50,272 bases of DNA from Myxococcales bacterium (GTDB lineage: Bacteria > Myxococcota_A > Bradymonadia > UBA7976 > UBA1532): contig PCCS01000040.1 in the NCBI GenBank assembly GCA_002731825.1, forward strand, positions 1-50,272, read 5' to 3'. Positions 7,969-16,807 of this stretch are shown here, piece by piece. Made by a program: the position numbers and the translations under genes. Each line of letters begins with the position of its first letter. Within the stretch, counting starts at the first letter, position 1. Under the pieces are notes generated by a model. That model saw only the letters and a program-made list of their open reading frames with translations, had not been told where the DNA came from and did not search any database.

Positions 7969-9057
7969 ATGAAGAAGTCAGTTTTATGTTTAGTCCTTGC
8001 TGTTTGGGGATGCTCATCGTCATCGAACGATGAAGGCGGCGCGGGCGGTGTCGAAGCAGATCGTGGAATTGCAAGTGACATGGGCCAAATGGATATCGAT
8101 GGCAGCGCATTGACTGATGGCGGCTCAGGCGGCACCGGTGGCGGCGGCGGCGGCGGCGAAGAACCTATCGATGATCGCTGTCCAGATGCTCAGGCAGGCA
8201 CCTACCTCTTAGTTGCTTTTTCAGACCGTGTCGATGCGTATCGCCAGCGAGATTTTGGTGCCGTGTACTTCTGCAAGTTTCTCGACCTGGCCGGCAATGG
8301 GATCAATGCAGCGAGCGGCTTGGCCGTCGATCGAAACGGAGAACGGATCTTTGTCGTACAGCCTGAGGAGAATCAGGGCTCTGTTTACGAATTTGATGTC
8401 AACGGAAGTTTTGTTGGACGGGTCTCCTCCAATGTCAATTTAGATGGCGTTGAGGGCCTTTGGAACACGTTCGGAGATGCTTTTGTCGCTTGGAGTCGGA
8501 CCAGCCAGAATTTATACGAGTTGGATTCCAATGGGCGGTTTAGGCAGCCGTTCTCTCCCCCGGTCGCGAGAGGGTCTCGCGTCGAAGGGGTCACCGATCT
8601 GCTGTTTTTAGACCAAGAGTCTATCCTGATGACCTTCAACAATCGCTCCGCGCAATTGTACAAAACACCATTCGCGCCCGAGTTTCCCGATGATGAAGTC
8701 GGACCAGGTAATGCGCTTGCACCTGTTGAGACAGATGAGGGTGTAAAGATTCTCATGACAGCTCAAATCGGTGGAGAAGGCAACGCATATGGTGTTGCAT
8801 TTTACGCGGCCGCGGAGAGTGGGCGCGCGCCACCGGAGCGGGAGCGCATCCTCGTGGATAGTACGAATGGGGACTTTGTCGATGGTATCGATATCATTGC
8901 TCTCCCCACTGGCTTTCTCTTGCTCGACAGTAATCTCGCTGGCACGGCCAAGATCACATCTTACAACGCCCAGGGTGAGCAACAGATATCTGTCCCCGTT
9001 GAGGGCGGTGGAAACCCGTATATGTTTACTAAGGCGCGCATCTTCCCGGACTTCTAG
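7969..9057 (+). CDS. Lipoprotein of unknown function, probable beta-propeller
   Basis: I do not recognise this 362-residue protein as a named family. It starts with a type II signal peptide ending at Cys15 (LAVWGC). A low-complexity linker rich in Ser, Gly, Asp and Glu follows to about residue 70, including a run of glycines (GTGGGGGGGEE). The remainder has repeated strand-type segments such as ASGLAVDRNGERIFVV and VYEFDVNGSFVGRV, typical of NHL- or SMP30-like beta-propellers. It is therefore likely tethered to the membrane facing the periplasm or outside. A good ribosome site (GGGAG) precedes the ATG. It lies 33 bases before miaE but shows no functional link to it. Confidence 0.75.
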   Translation: MKKSVLCLVLAVWGCSSSSNDEGGAGGVEADRGIASDMGQMDIDGSALTDGGSGGTGGGGGGGEEPIDDRCPDAQAGTYLLVAFSDRVDAYRQRDFGAVYFCKFLDLAGNGINAASGLAVDRNGERIFVVQPEENQGSVYEFDVNGSFVGRVSSNVNLDGVEGLWNTFGDAFVAWSRTSQNLYELDSNGRFRQPFSPPVARGSRVEGVTDLLFLDQESILMTFNNRSAQLYKTPFAPEFPDDEVGPGNALAPVETDEGVKILMTAQIGGEGNAYGVAFYAAAESGRAPPERERILVDSTNGDFVDGIDIIALPTGFLLLDSNLAGTAKITSYNAQGEQQISVPVEGGGNPYMFTKARIFPDF

Positions 9058-9090
9058 TCATCACGGACAGGACGGGTCTAGGGGAGTCTT

Positions 9091-9672
9091 ATGCTTCATC
9101 TGCAGAGTTCAACATCGTCGGCCTGGGTTGAGCAGGCCGTCGCCAATATTGACACGGTTTTGCTCGACCACGCTCATTGTGAGAAGAAGGCCGCGGCGAC
9201 CGCCATCAATTTAATCTTCCGGTATCCACACTACACGGAAATCCTAAGGCCGCTCTCTGAACTGGCCCGTGAAGAATTGGAGCATTTCGAGTTGGTGTTA
9301 GATCATCTCGACGAACGGAATAAAACCTTTCAGCGCCTGGCGCCCAGTGCTTACGCAGGCCAATTATTAAAACAGATTAGGCAGACCGAGCCTCATCGGT
9401 TGGTCGATATGCTGCTCTGCTGTAGCCTGATAGAGGCCCGCAGTTGCGAGAGAATGGGGCTCTTAGCTGACGCTTTGGGCGACGTTGAGCCTAAATTGGC
9501 CAAGTTATACGCGGGGCTTTTGAAAAGCGAGGCCAGGCACCACATGATTTACGTCAAGCTTGCTCTCAACTTTGACGATGAAAAACAGGTATTTAAACGC
9601 TTACAAGACCTTGCTCTGATCGAAGCAGATTTACTTTCTGACGTTTCCTCCGTACCCAGGATGCACAACTGA
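9091..9672 (+). CDS. miaE: tRNA 2-methylthio-isopentenyladenosine hydroxylase MiaE
   Basis: The 193-residue protein fits the MiaE diiron ferritin-like fold. Metal-ligand candidates visible are the early Glu in HCEKKAA, the ExxH pair in REELEHFE, the Glu in SLIEARSCERM and the second ExxH in SEARHHMIY. MiaE hydroxylates ms2i6A at position 37 of tRNAs that read codons beginning with U, using oxygen. That implies the cell has miaA and miaB elsewhere and lives aerobically at least part of the time, in line with the oxygen-dependent box pathway. GGGGAG precedes the ATG by four bases. Confidence 0.88.
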   Translation: MLHLQSSTSSAWVEQAVANIDTVLLDHAHCEKKAAATAINLIFRYPHYTEILRPLSELAREELEHFELVLDHLDERNKTFQRLAPSAYAGQLLKQIRQTEPHRLVDMLLCCSLIEARSCERMGLLADALGDVEPKLAKLYAGLLKSEARHHMIYVKLALNFDDEKQVFKRLQDLALIEADLLSDVSSVPRMHN

Positions 9673-9776
9673 GCATCTCTCTATATGTAAGCTAAATTCG
9701 TCCTCTTCTGATTTCCGGGTTATAGTCCTGTCAGTTGGCCGAATCTACGCCGCCCATTGGAGTTTTTGGAGGTTTT

Positions 9777-12203
9777 ATGTCTAGAAAATCATCGGAAAAA
9801 TCGGATGTTTTTTCACTGCCGCTGCTACCGTTGACGGACAGCGTAGTCTACCCCAGTCGAGTCATCACGATTCACGTGTCTGGTGCTGAAAACCTTGCAT
9901 TGCTCCAATCCTACGACGGCATTGACGAGACCATCGCCGTTGGTTTTTGTGAGCCTGGAACGAAGGACGATATTCGGCCTGTCTATATCTCGAACGTCGC
10001 GGTGACAGCGCGCATTATTGATCGGATCAAAATGCCGGGCGAGGGTTTTAGAGTCACCCTCCAAGGACTAAAGAGAGTTGAACTGCTCGAAGTCGATACG
10101 GAAAGGCCTTTTTTCAACGCACGCTTTACAGACATCGAGGAGCGAACCAGAGATCCATTTCGAGTCAACGTATATGTGCAGAAAGCCATAAACCTCTATG
10201 AACGCCTCGCGGGCTTGAATCCAAATTTTACCAAAGAGTTCACTCAGCTTCTGAAAGTCAACGTCGACAATCCCGGTCGGTTTGCGGACCTGTTGTGCGC
10301 GACGGTTGACTTTGAATATGCCGAGCGCCACCGGATCATCCAGGCTGTCTCTGTCGACCAACGGCTTCAACGCGTCCTCGAGCTTCTCCGCGGCGCCTTG
10401 GACCGCGTCAAGGTTGCCCAAGAGGTCGAGAAACGCGCCAAAGGCGATATAGAAGAGTCTCGGCGCGAATATTATCTACGCCAGCAGATGAAAACCATAC
10501 AGAAAGAGCTGGGTGACGAGGATCTGAGTCGGAGAGATGCCGATGACTATGAAGGCAAACTCGAAGCCTTGGAACTCTCCGAGGACATAAAGAGCGAGGC
10601 GGCCCGTGAAATTGACCGACTGCGTCATATTCAGCCGAGCTCGAGTGAATATCAGGTCATTAAAACCTACCTTGACCGTTTTTTCTCATTGCCTTGGGGC
10701 CAGTATTCCGATGAGAAAATCGACCTTGCCAGCGTCCGCAAAATGCTCGATGAAGGCCATTTTGGACTGGAGCAAGTCAAAGAGAGAATTCTCGAATTCT
10801 TGGCGGTCAGAAAGCTCAACCCGGGCCATAAGGGGCCCATTTTATGCTTCGTTGGCCCGCCTGGTGTGGGTAAGACCAGCCTTGGCAAGTCCATAGCTGA
10901 ATCCATCGGACGTGATTTTTTCCGAATCAGTGTTGGCGGTGTTCGGGATGAAGCCGAAATACGAGGACACCGCCGTACCTATGTCGGTGCGATGCCTGGC
11001 AAAATTCTCAATGGGCTGGCCAGAGCGGGGGCGATGAATCCGCTCTTGATGCTCGATGAAATCGATAAGATCGGCAGCGATCAACGCGGTGATCCAGCGG
11101 CCGCTTTGCTCGAGGTTCTTGATCCGGAGCAAAACGGGACTTTTACAGACCATTATTTCAATATCCCCTTCGACCTATCGAAGGTCTTATTCATTGTGAC
11201 GGCGAATTATCTCCATGACATTCCAAAGCCACTCTTGGATCGATTGGAAGTCATCAATATCGAGGGATACACAGAAACTGAGAAGTTTGAAATTTCCAAT
11301 CGCCACTTGATACCTCGAGTTGTCGAGCAACACGGCCTCCAAAAACACACGCCAAAATTCTCTGAACCTGCCATACGCGATGTGATTCGCTATTGGACCC
11401 GCGAGGCTGGAGTTCGGAATTTACGACGGTGTTTTGAGAAGATTTGTCGAAAAGTGGCCCGTAAACAAGTCGAGAGTGAGGCGGCAAAGAAGCGCGTCCG
11501 CGCGATCAAAATAGCCCCCAAAGAGGTGCAGAAGTTTCTAGGGCCAAAACGGTATTACCACGATGATGCCATCGAGCGGGATGAAGTTGGTGTTGCCAAT
11601 GGCCTCGCTTGGACCTCGGCTGGCGGTGAACTCCTGGTGATCGAAGCCCTTAAGATAAAGGGGTCGGGTAAGCTTGTGATCACGGGCAAGCTGGGCGACG
11701 TGATGAAGGAATCCGTTCAGGCGGCGTTTAGCTTCGTGCGTTCGCGTCGAGTTGAGCTCGGGATTGAGGATGGTACGATCAGCACCCATGATGTGCATAT
11801 TCACTTTCCGGCCGGCGCTGTTCCTAAAGATGGTCCCTCGGCTGGGGTGACGGTGACTTTGGCCCTTGCCAGTTTGTTGGCGGGTCTAAAAGTTCGGTCA
11901 GACTTCGCCATGACGGGTGAGGTCACGCTTCGAGGCAAGGTCTTGGCCGTCGGTGGAATCAAGGATAAACTTTTGGCGGCTTATCGAGCCGGAATCAAGA
12001 ACATCGTATTGCCAAAACAAAATGAAAAAGACCTGGTTGATGTACCGGATGAAGTGAAGAAGAAGACTAAGTTTCACTTACTTGAACACGTGGATACACT
12101 CCTTGACTTGGCTTTGATTGGGTACGATCCGAAGACCGATGATAACGAGCCATTGCCAGTGCCAGACCACCTCGATGATGTGGTTGTCGATGCCTCTAAT
12201 TAG
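9777..12203 (+). CDS. lon: ATP-dependent protease Lon
   Basis: The 808-residue protein has the full Lon order: N-terminal substrate-binding domain (FSLPLLPLTDSVVYP), a coiled region, an AAA+ module with Walker A GPPGVGKTSLGK, and a C-terminal protease domain. The catalytic serine is in PKDGPSAGVT and the catalytic lysine in GGIKDKLLAA. It degrades misfolded and regulatory proteins in the cytoplasm. I start at ATG 9777, four bases after GGAGG; an in-frame TTG at 9735 gives 14 more residues but has no ribosome site. The next gene is convergent and ends only 17 bases away, so little room exists for a separate terminator. Confidence 0.96.
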   Translation: MSRKSSEKSDVFSLPLLPLTDSVVYPSRVITIHVSGAENLALLQSYDGIDETIAVGFCEPGTKDDIRPVYISNVAVTARIIDRIKMPGEGFRVTLQGLKRVELLEVDTERPFFNARFTDIEERTRDPFRVNVYVQKAINLYERLAGLNPNFTKEFTQLLKVNVDNPGRFADLLCATVDFEYAERHRIIQAVSVDQRLQRVLELLRGALDRVKVAQEVEKRAKGDIEESRREYYLRQQMKTIQKELGDEDLSRRDADDYEGKLEALELSEDIKSEAAREIDRLRHIQPSSSEYQVIKTYLDRFFSLPWGQYSDEKIDLASVRKMLDEGHFGLEQVKERILEFLAVRKLNPGHKGPILCFVGPPGVGKTSLGKSIAESIGRDFFRISVGGVRDEAEIRGHRRTYVGAMPGKILNGLARAGAMNPLLMLDEIDKIGSDQRGDPAAALLEVLDPEQNGTFTDHYFNIPFDLSKVLFIVTANYLHDIPKPLLDRLEVINIEGYTETEKFEISNRHLIPRVVEQHGLQKHTPKFSEPAIRDVIRYWTREAGVRNLRRCFEKICRKVARKQVESEAAKKRVRAIKIAPKEVQKFLGPKRYYHDDAIERDEVGVANGLAWTSAGGELLVIEALKIKGSGKLVITGKLGDVMKESVQAAFSFVRSRRVELGIEDGTISTHDVHIHFPAGAVPKDGPSAGVTVTLALASLLAGLKVRSDFAMTGEVTLRGKVLAVGGIKDKLLAAYRAGIKNIVLPKQNEKDLVDVPDEVKKKTKFHLLEHVDTLLDLALIGYDPKTDDNEPLPVPDHLDDVVVDASN

Positions 12204-12220
12204 TCTCCGTAAGGGGGGGC

Positions 12221-14038
12221 TCATTGCGGGTCATCCTCAGCAATGGACAACAGGGCTGGGCCATCTCGTCTGAGCTGCATGAGGAAGAGTTGCGGGACTG
12301 CGTCCGGCCGGCTGAAGTCGATACCTGCGGTCGAACCGCTTTGAAAACGCGTAGCCCTAATGGCATCGACGGCATTCATTTTCTTGGTAACGCTCGTCGA
12401 GTTTGCTCTATTCAAGGCTAAGATAAGGTCTGATACCAGTGCTTGTATGAGAGTCGCCGGCTGGCCTGTCTTGGTCGTTAATGTCGCATTTAGGATTGAG
12501 CCTTCTTGTGTTTCGGCAGCGTAGAAGGCAGGGAAAATAGCGTTTTCCCCATAGCGCCTAGCCCGTCTGATGGCTCTACTGGAGTACCACTCGGGTGTGC
12601 CGAAAATATAGACTTCTCGCATGGCTTCCGATGGTGCGAACCGTTTTTTCGGCCCCTTTGCCCAAATTTTGTGCGCCGCCAGATATTGCATGACTTCCAC
12701 GGCTTGAGTTGCGTCCATTGGCAGATAGATGGCATCGAAAGAATATTTGGAAAGCGTGTTGAACAATTGCCCAAAGGAGCTGGCCTTTGAATCAAATACC
12801 ACATCCTGAATTCGGCCTCGCTGGGTGGCTTGCCAGACCTTTCCTAGCCAATATGAATGGACAGAGCCGTACCGATCGTCTTTCCGCCGGAGCACAAGGA
12901 TATCGTTAACATTTCGTTCAATTGCCGCACCGGCGAGGGTCCGAGCGACCAAAATCGGTGTGTGCAGAGCGCGCCACACGGGGCCTCCGGAACGGATAGG
13001 TTTGTCGCTCTTTGTGATCATGATTATGGGATGATCTTGTGTGCGGGCCAATTCAGTCATTTGTGCGGCAGCCGCTGAGTCGAGCAGCGCAATGGTCGCA
13101 AAAAATGACCCATTCTCGGGCGACATGTTGAACGCCGTCTCAACCAAGTCTTTCGTGCCGCCGTCTACAAAGGCGAGTTTCGGAGCTACAAATGACCCAC
13201 CGGTTCCTGTCGCAGGGTACAGGTTTTCAATGGCCAACTTAACCCGTCTGCCCGTCAAGTGTCCCGGGCCCGAGAGGGGTAAGATGAGTTTGAGCTGTGG
13301 ACGATGAAGTTCTTGAATCAAGGCCTCTTGATAGGCGTGATTCTTGGGCAGCCGTTGCACAAGCAAACGCGTCATGTTTGTCGAACGGTTACCGTCTTTT
13401 CGAGAGGCGGCTTCCACGGCGATGGCTCCATGGATGGAGACCAGACTGTCTATCTCAAGAGACGCGTATAGATCATCGATCTTCGTGGTGCGAAGACGAG
13501 CACGAAGGTGCTTTCGAGTCCCTTTATTCTGAGGGTCATTCGCCATTAATTCAGCGAGAACTATGAAAGCTCGACTGGTGTCCTGGCACACTGTGAAGCG
13601 TCGTCGGTCCGATGGGCGCAATGTGCCCAACTTTTTCTTGATTCGACGGGCGGTTAAGCAGCGCTTGGACACGATGGCCCAGCGAAAAGCAATCGTGCTG
13701 GCAGACCGCGCCAAGCCTTTGTCTTTTGTCTGTCGAATCACTTTGGTTAGGGCATCGACACCACGACCCGCATCCGTCTGGCCAACAATCAGCGCCCGTA
13801 CGTAGGCTGCTCGAAGTTTATGGGACCGGCTCATGGGTTTCAGTTGTGCTTTACGCAGGTATTTTTCTGCTCGTTTGATCCGACCAGCTAACGCCGCATT
13901 TTCCGCCTTCTTAAGTAGGTTATCCTGTCGCACGTCCCCTTGATTTATTGCCTGCTGATTCTGTGGTTGAGCAATGTGCTGCCGACCGCTGCAAGCGCAT
14001 AGAAGACTGATGATGCTAAGATAATATGAAATGCGCAT
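12221..14038 (-). CDS. LpoA-like lipoprotein with periplasmic-binding fold
   Basis: The 605-residue protein begins with a lipoprotein signal (MRISYYLSIISLLCAC, Cys16). A helical, TPR-like region covers about residues 35-240, and a type I periplasmic-binding fold runs from about 250 (LKLILPLSGPGHLTGRRVK) to the end. This two-part layout is that of LpoA, the outer-membrane activator of penicillin-binding proteins, so a role in peptidoglycan synthesis is likely. Sequence similarity is judged by architecture, and branched-chain amino acid receptor-like proteins share the C-terminal fold. It is the only complete minus-strand gene in the window and is convergent with lon. Confidence 0.65.
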   Translation of the reverse strand: MRISYYLSIISLLCACSGRQHIAQPQNQQAINQGDVRQDNLLKKAENAALAGRIKRAEKYLRKAQLKPMSRSHKLRAAYVRALIVGQTDAGRGVDALTKVIRQTKDKGLARSASTIAFRWAIVSKRCLTARRIKKKLGTLRPSDRRRFTVCQDTSRAFIVLAELMANDPQNKGTRKHLRARLRTTKIDDLYASLEIDSLVSIHGAIAVEAASRKDGNRSTNMTRLLVQRLPKNHAYQEALIQELHRPQLKLILPLSGPGHLTGRRVKLAIENLYPATGTGGSFVAPKLAFVDGGTKDLVETAFNMSPENGSFFATIALLDSAAAAQMTELARTQDHPIIMITKSDKPIRSGGPVWRALHTPILVARTLAGAAIERNVNDILVLRRKDDRYGSVHSYWLGKVWQATQRGRIQDVVFDSKASSFGQLFNTLSKYSFDAIYLPMDATQAVEVMQYLAAHKIWAKGPKKRFAPSEAMREVYIFGTPEWYSSRAIRRARRYGENAIFPAFYAAETQEGSILNATLTTKTGQPATLIQALVSDLILALNRANSTSVTKKMNAVDAIRATRFQSGSTAGIDFSRPDAVPQLFLMQLRRDGPALLSIAEDDPQ

Positions 14039-14202
14039 GGATAGTTTTGCCCACCTAAAGCAACTGTATTAAGCTCGGCCCTGTCTAAAGCACGAAACTT
14101 GCGGTAGTGTAAACCGAATTTGATGATCGCTTATTTCAATGTATGGGCAGCACCTTTGCCAGGTGTCAGGATGGCATTGCGTGACGACTGGGTAGGAGAC
14201 AA

Positions 14203-15786
14203 ATGGTCAACTGCGAACAGTGTGGATGGAACAACCCAGAGTACGCTGCTTTTTGCACGAACTGCGGAACAGCTCTAGCGAAGGGGCAGCCGTCTGGATC
14301 AGGCGATGAGAATTGGCGGTTTCGGGAACCTGCATCGCAGCCACCCGACGCCATCGCGGGGTCTGGGTCAGACAATGATGATGCACAGCATGAGTCTGCT
14401 TCGAGTGTCAATGAAATCGACGGTGGGGGGGCGAAACGTTCGGAGCCAGCCGGACGCAGATTACCCGAATCTTTGCTGCCGTCCGAGCGCTCTCAGAAAG
14501 AGAGTTTGACCGATTCAGAATCCGCCAGCACAGGCGAGATGGCTGAGGCATCCGATGAGCAGGGCATACAGGCCGATGGCGGCTTAGCCCAGGGCAAACT
14601 CGCTGTTGAAGAGGGTCGTCGAGTTGGGATTCGTCCAGCCGCCACACTCGTTGATTTGACCGTACCCGATTTCAGGGCCATGGTTGGTCGCGATGACCAT
14701 GAACAGCAGGAACAACAGCCGGCTGTAAAAAGCGTCTCACCCGGCAAGGTGACTATTGGTCTTGCGGATACGGACACAAATTTCGAGGCCGTCACGCCAG
14801 ACAATCCAAATCAAACGGCATCTGAACCGATTGAGGATACCCCCGAATTGCTCGGTTCAGAGCCATCTGAAGCACAGAGCGTTCATCCCATTGATCGGCT
14901 CAACATGCCAGCCAATGCGGGGCTTAAAGACCTTGGTTCTCTCGATGTTTCCATCGAGAGTGTAGACGGAAATCTGAATGTGGTGGACGTATATCATCAC
15001 ATCCAATCAGCTGACGAATCAGCTGATTCGCTGCTGTCTAGCATTGACATGACACCTATTCTCGAAGAGGAGAGCGGTTTTGACATGGAGGTCAAACCAC
15101 AACCGCAGGTCGCTGCGCCGCCCCCGCCAATGCCGCCCTCCGCATCCCTCGCTCTTGAACAAGTTTCATCCGCTGAGACCAAGCCCATCGTTGTTGGTAA
15201 TGAGCCGATGATGATCGGCCGAGAAGGGGATATTCGAGTTTCAAATGACGACTTCATGTCGCCGATTCACGCGCAGGTCGGCCAGGATGACGCTGGGCTG
15301 TGGATCGAGGATGCGTCTAGTTTGAATGGGGTTTGGATTCGGGCTAGAAATGGGTGCAGGCTCAATAACGGCACCAATATGATGATGGGCCAGCAGATTT
15401 TTCGCTTCGAGCAGTCAGTTCGAGATGGGCGCGAGCCGAGCATTGATAAGCAGGGGACCCGTCGAATGGGTAGCCCTAGAAGTCTGAGTGGCTACCGATT
15501 AGTGCAACTTGGAATCGACGGCATACCGATTGCGCAGTTTGAGATTCCTCGAGATGGGTGCAAGATTGGGCGCAGTCTTGCGGACTTTGTGGTCGGTGAT
15601 GACGACCATCTCAGTATAACCCACGCGGTAATTCTTCCGGTTGGTGAGTCAGCTTTTGAAGTCCGCGATTTATCCACTGGGAATGGGTGTTGGCTCAAAC
15701 TTGATGGGCGTCGCACTTTGACCAGAGGGGATGTCGTTTTGACGGGGCGTTCTGTTTGGCAGGTTCGACACTCTTCGTCGGATTAA
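14203..15786 (+). CDS. Zinc-ribbon protein with two FHA domains
   Basis: The 527-residue protein opens with a zinc ribbon (CEQC at residues 4-7, CTNC at 18-21). A long, acidic, probably disordered stretch follows to about residue 310, including a PPPPMPPS segment near 303. Two forkhead-associated domains follow. The first has IGREGDI, SPIH and SLNG; the second has IGRSLADFV, SITH and TGNG. Both keep the Arg, Ser and His/Asn positions that bind phosphothreonine. It probably reads phosphorylation by a Ser/Thr kinase, but no kinase is nearby. Twelve bases separate it from the GspE-N/TPR gene, so they are likely co-transcribed. GGAGA precedes the ATG. Confidence 0.78.
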   Translation: MVNCEQCGWNNPEYAAFCTNCGTALAKGQPSGSGDENWRFREPASQPPDAIAGSGSDNDDAQHESASSVNEIDGGGAKRSEPAGRRLPESLLPSERSQKESLTDSESASTGEMAEASDEQGIQADGGLAQGKLAVEEGRRVGIRPAATLVDLTVPDFRAMVGRDDHEQQEQQPAVKSVSPGKVTIGLADTDTNFEAVTPDNPNQTASEPIEDTPELLGSEPSEAQSVHPIDRLNMPANAGLKDLGSLDVSIESVDGNLNVVDVYHHIQSADESADSLLSSIDMTPILEEESGFDMEVKPQPQVAAPPPPMPPSASLALEQVSSAETKPIVVGNEPMMIGREGDIRVSNDDFMSPIHAQVGQDDAGLWIEDASSLNGVWIRARNGCRLNNGTNMMMGQQIFRFEQSVRDGREPSIDKQGTRRMGSPRSLSGYRLVQLGIDGIPIAQFEIPRDGCKIGRSLADFVVGDDDHLSITHAVILPVGESAFEVRDLSTGNGCWLKLDGRRTLTRGDVVLTGRSVWQVRHSSSD

Positions 15787-15798
15787 GGGGCCGAGAGA

Positions 15799-16572
15799 AT
15801 GCAGCGTACGGCGGAGACCTTGCTCGAGACCGGGTTAAACCGACTCCACATTGAGCGGGCGACTCGATATGCGGAAGAAGCCGACATTCGTTTATTATCA
15901 GCCTGTTGCGAACTCGGTTACTTACAAGAGATTGACGCACTTATACTTTTACGGAAAAGGCTTGGTGTGCCCTACATCCGACAGGTTGAACTCAAATCGA
16001 TCCTATATCGATTTGACATTGTCAGCGTCGATCTGTGCCGACGATATATGGCTCTCCCGCTCAGAAAATTTAGCAGAACGCTTTTGATGGTTATGCAAGA
16101 CCCAAGCGATCGCCTGCTTCAACAAACCTTGGAAGTGCATTCAGGCCTGATCATTAAACCCATCGTATCGCTTCAGCGAACCATCAGATCGGCCCTGGAT
16201 GCCCACGACGTTGACCACGTGATCGATGATGCTCAAATTGTATCGGTGAGTCACGAACCAGAAACCCAACTGCAGCCGAGGCGAGCTGGCCCAGGGGAAT
16301 ACAAAAGTCGCAAGGCTGAGGCCATAAAGAATTTGAAACTTGGTCTTGAGGCGATGCAAAAGTCTGCGTGGCCACATGCAATCGATTTTCTCCAGACCAG
16401 TGTTCGCCTTGACCCATTTGATGTGCGACCACATCTCTATCTCGCTCGTATGCATGAGGGTCTCGACAACCCATTGGATGCTTTGGCCAGTTATAAACGT
16501 GTTCTCGCCATTGACGAGCACAATTCAAAAGCAACGACTGGAATGGCCCGTCTAACCCGAAAATTGACTTGA
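15799..16572 (+). CDS. GspE N-terminal (MshEN-like) domain protein with C-terminal TPR
   Basis: The 257-residue protein has a GspE/PilB N-terminal-type domain at about residues 40-145 (LGVPYIR, MALPLRKFSRTLLMVMQDPSD, SGLIIKPIVSLQRTIRSAL). A TPR pair follows at about 180-255 (AIDFLQTSVRLDPFDVRPHLYLARMHEG). It lacks the ATPase domain of a true secretion ATPase. MshEN domains can bind cyclic di-GMP, so a signalling or scaffold role is possible; that is inference. It follows the FHA gene by 12 bases and is probably its partner. I do not know a named function. Confidence 0.72.
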   Translation: MQRTAETLLETGLNRLHIERATRYAEEADIRLLSACCELGYLQEIDALILLRKRLGVPYIRQVELKSILYRFDIVSVDLCRRYMALPLRKFSRTLLMVMQDPSDRLLQQTLEVHSGLIIKPIVSLQRTIRSALDAHDVDHVIDDAQIVSVSHEPETQLQPRRAGPGEYKSRKAEAIKNLKLGLEAMQKSAWPHAIDFLQTSVRLDPFDVRPHLYLARMHEGLDNPLDALASYKRVLAIDEHNSKATTGMARLTRKLT

Positions 16573-16745
16573 TTGAGGGCCAGCCGGCGGTGACCTGATG
16601 TGCGTCGAACATTGGCCTTGATGCCCATCGGCCAAAGCAAAAAACGAGGTTTGACGTCCATCAGATTACATCGCCTTTTTTGGCGCATTGGTTTCGCCAG
16701 AGCGCAAATGCTTCATTGACGCAGTCAACAAACCATCCTGTTCGC

Positions 16746-16774
16746 TTGCTCGACAGAAACGCATTGGGTATAAG
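16746..16774 (+). promoter_or_regulatory. Putative proS promoter
   Basis: TTGCTC (16746-16751) and TATAAG (16769-16774) are 17 bases apart and end 33 bases before the proS ATG. This would serve proS-pyrF-rlmB separately from the FHA pair. It also argues against a longer proS starting at 16688, since the promoter would then lie inside the coding region. Confidence 0.4.
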
Positions 16775-16807
16775 CGGCCGTCTATTGGTGACTCGGAGAA
16801 CGATCAG

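Noticed and set aside
9735..9776. TTG start giving Lon 14 extra residues
   Set aside because: No ribosome site, whereas GGAGG stands just before ATG 9777.
16688..16807. 40-codon upstream extension of proS
   Set aside because: It is not conserved in type, crosses a likely promoter, and ATG 16808 has its own GGAG.
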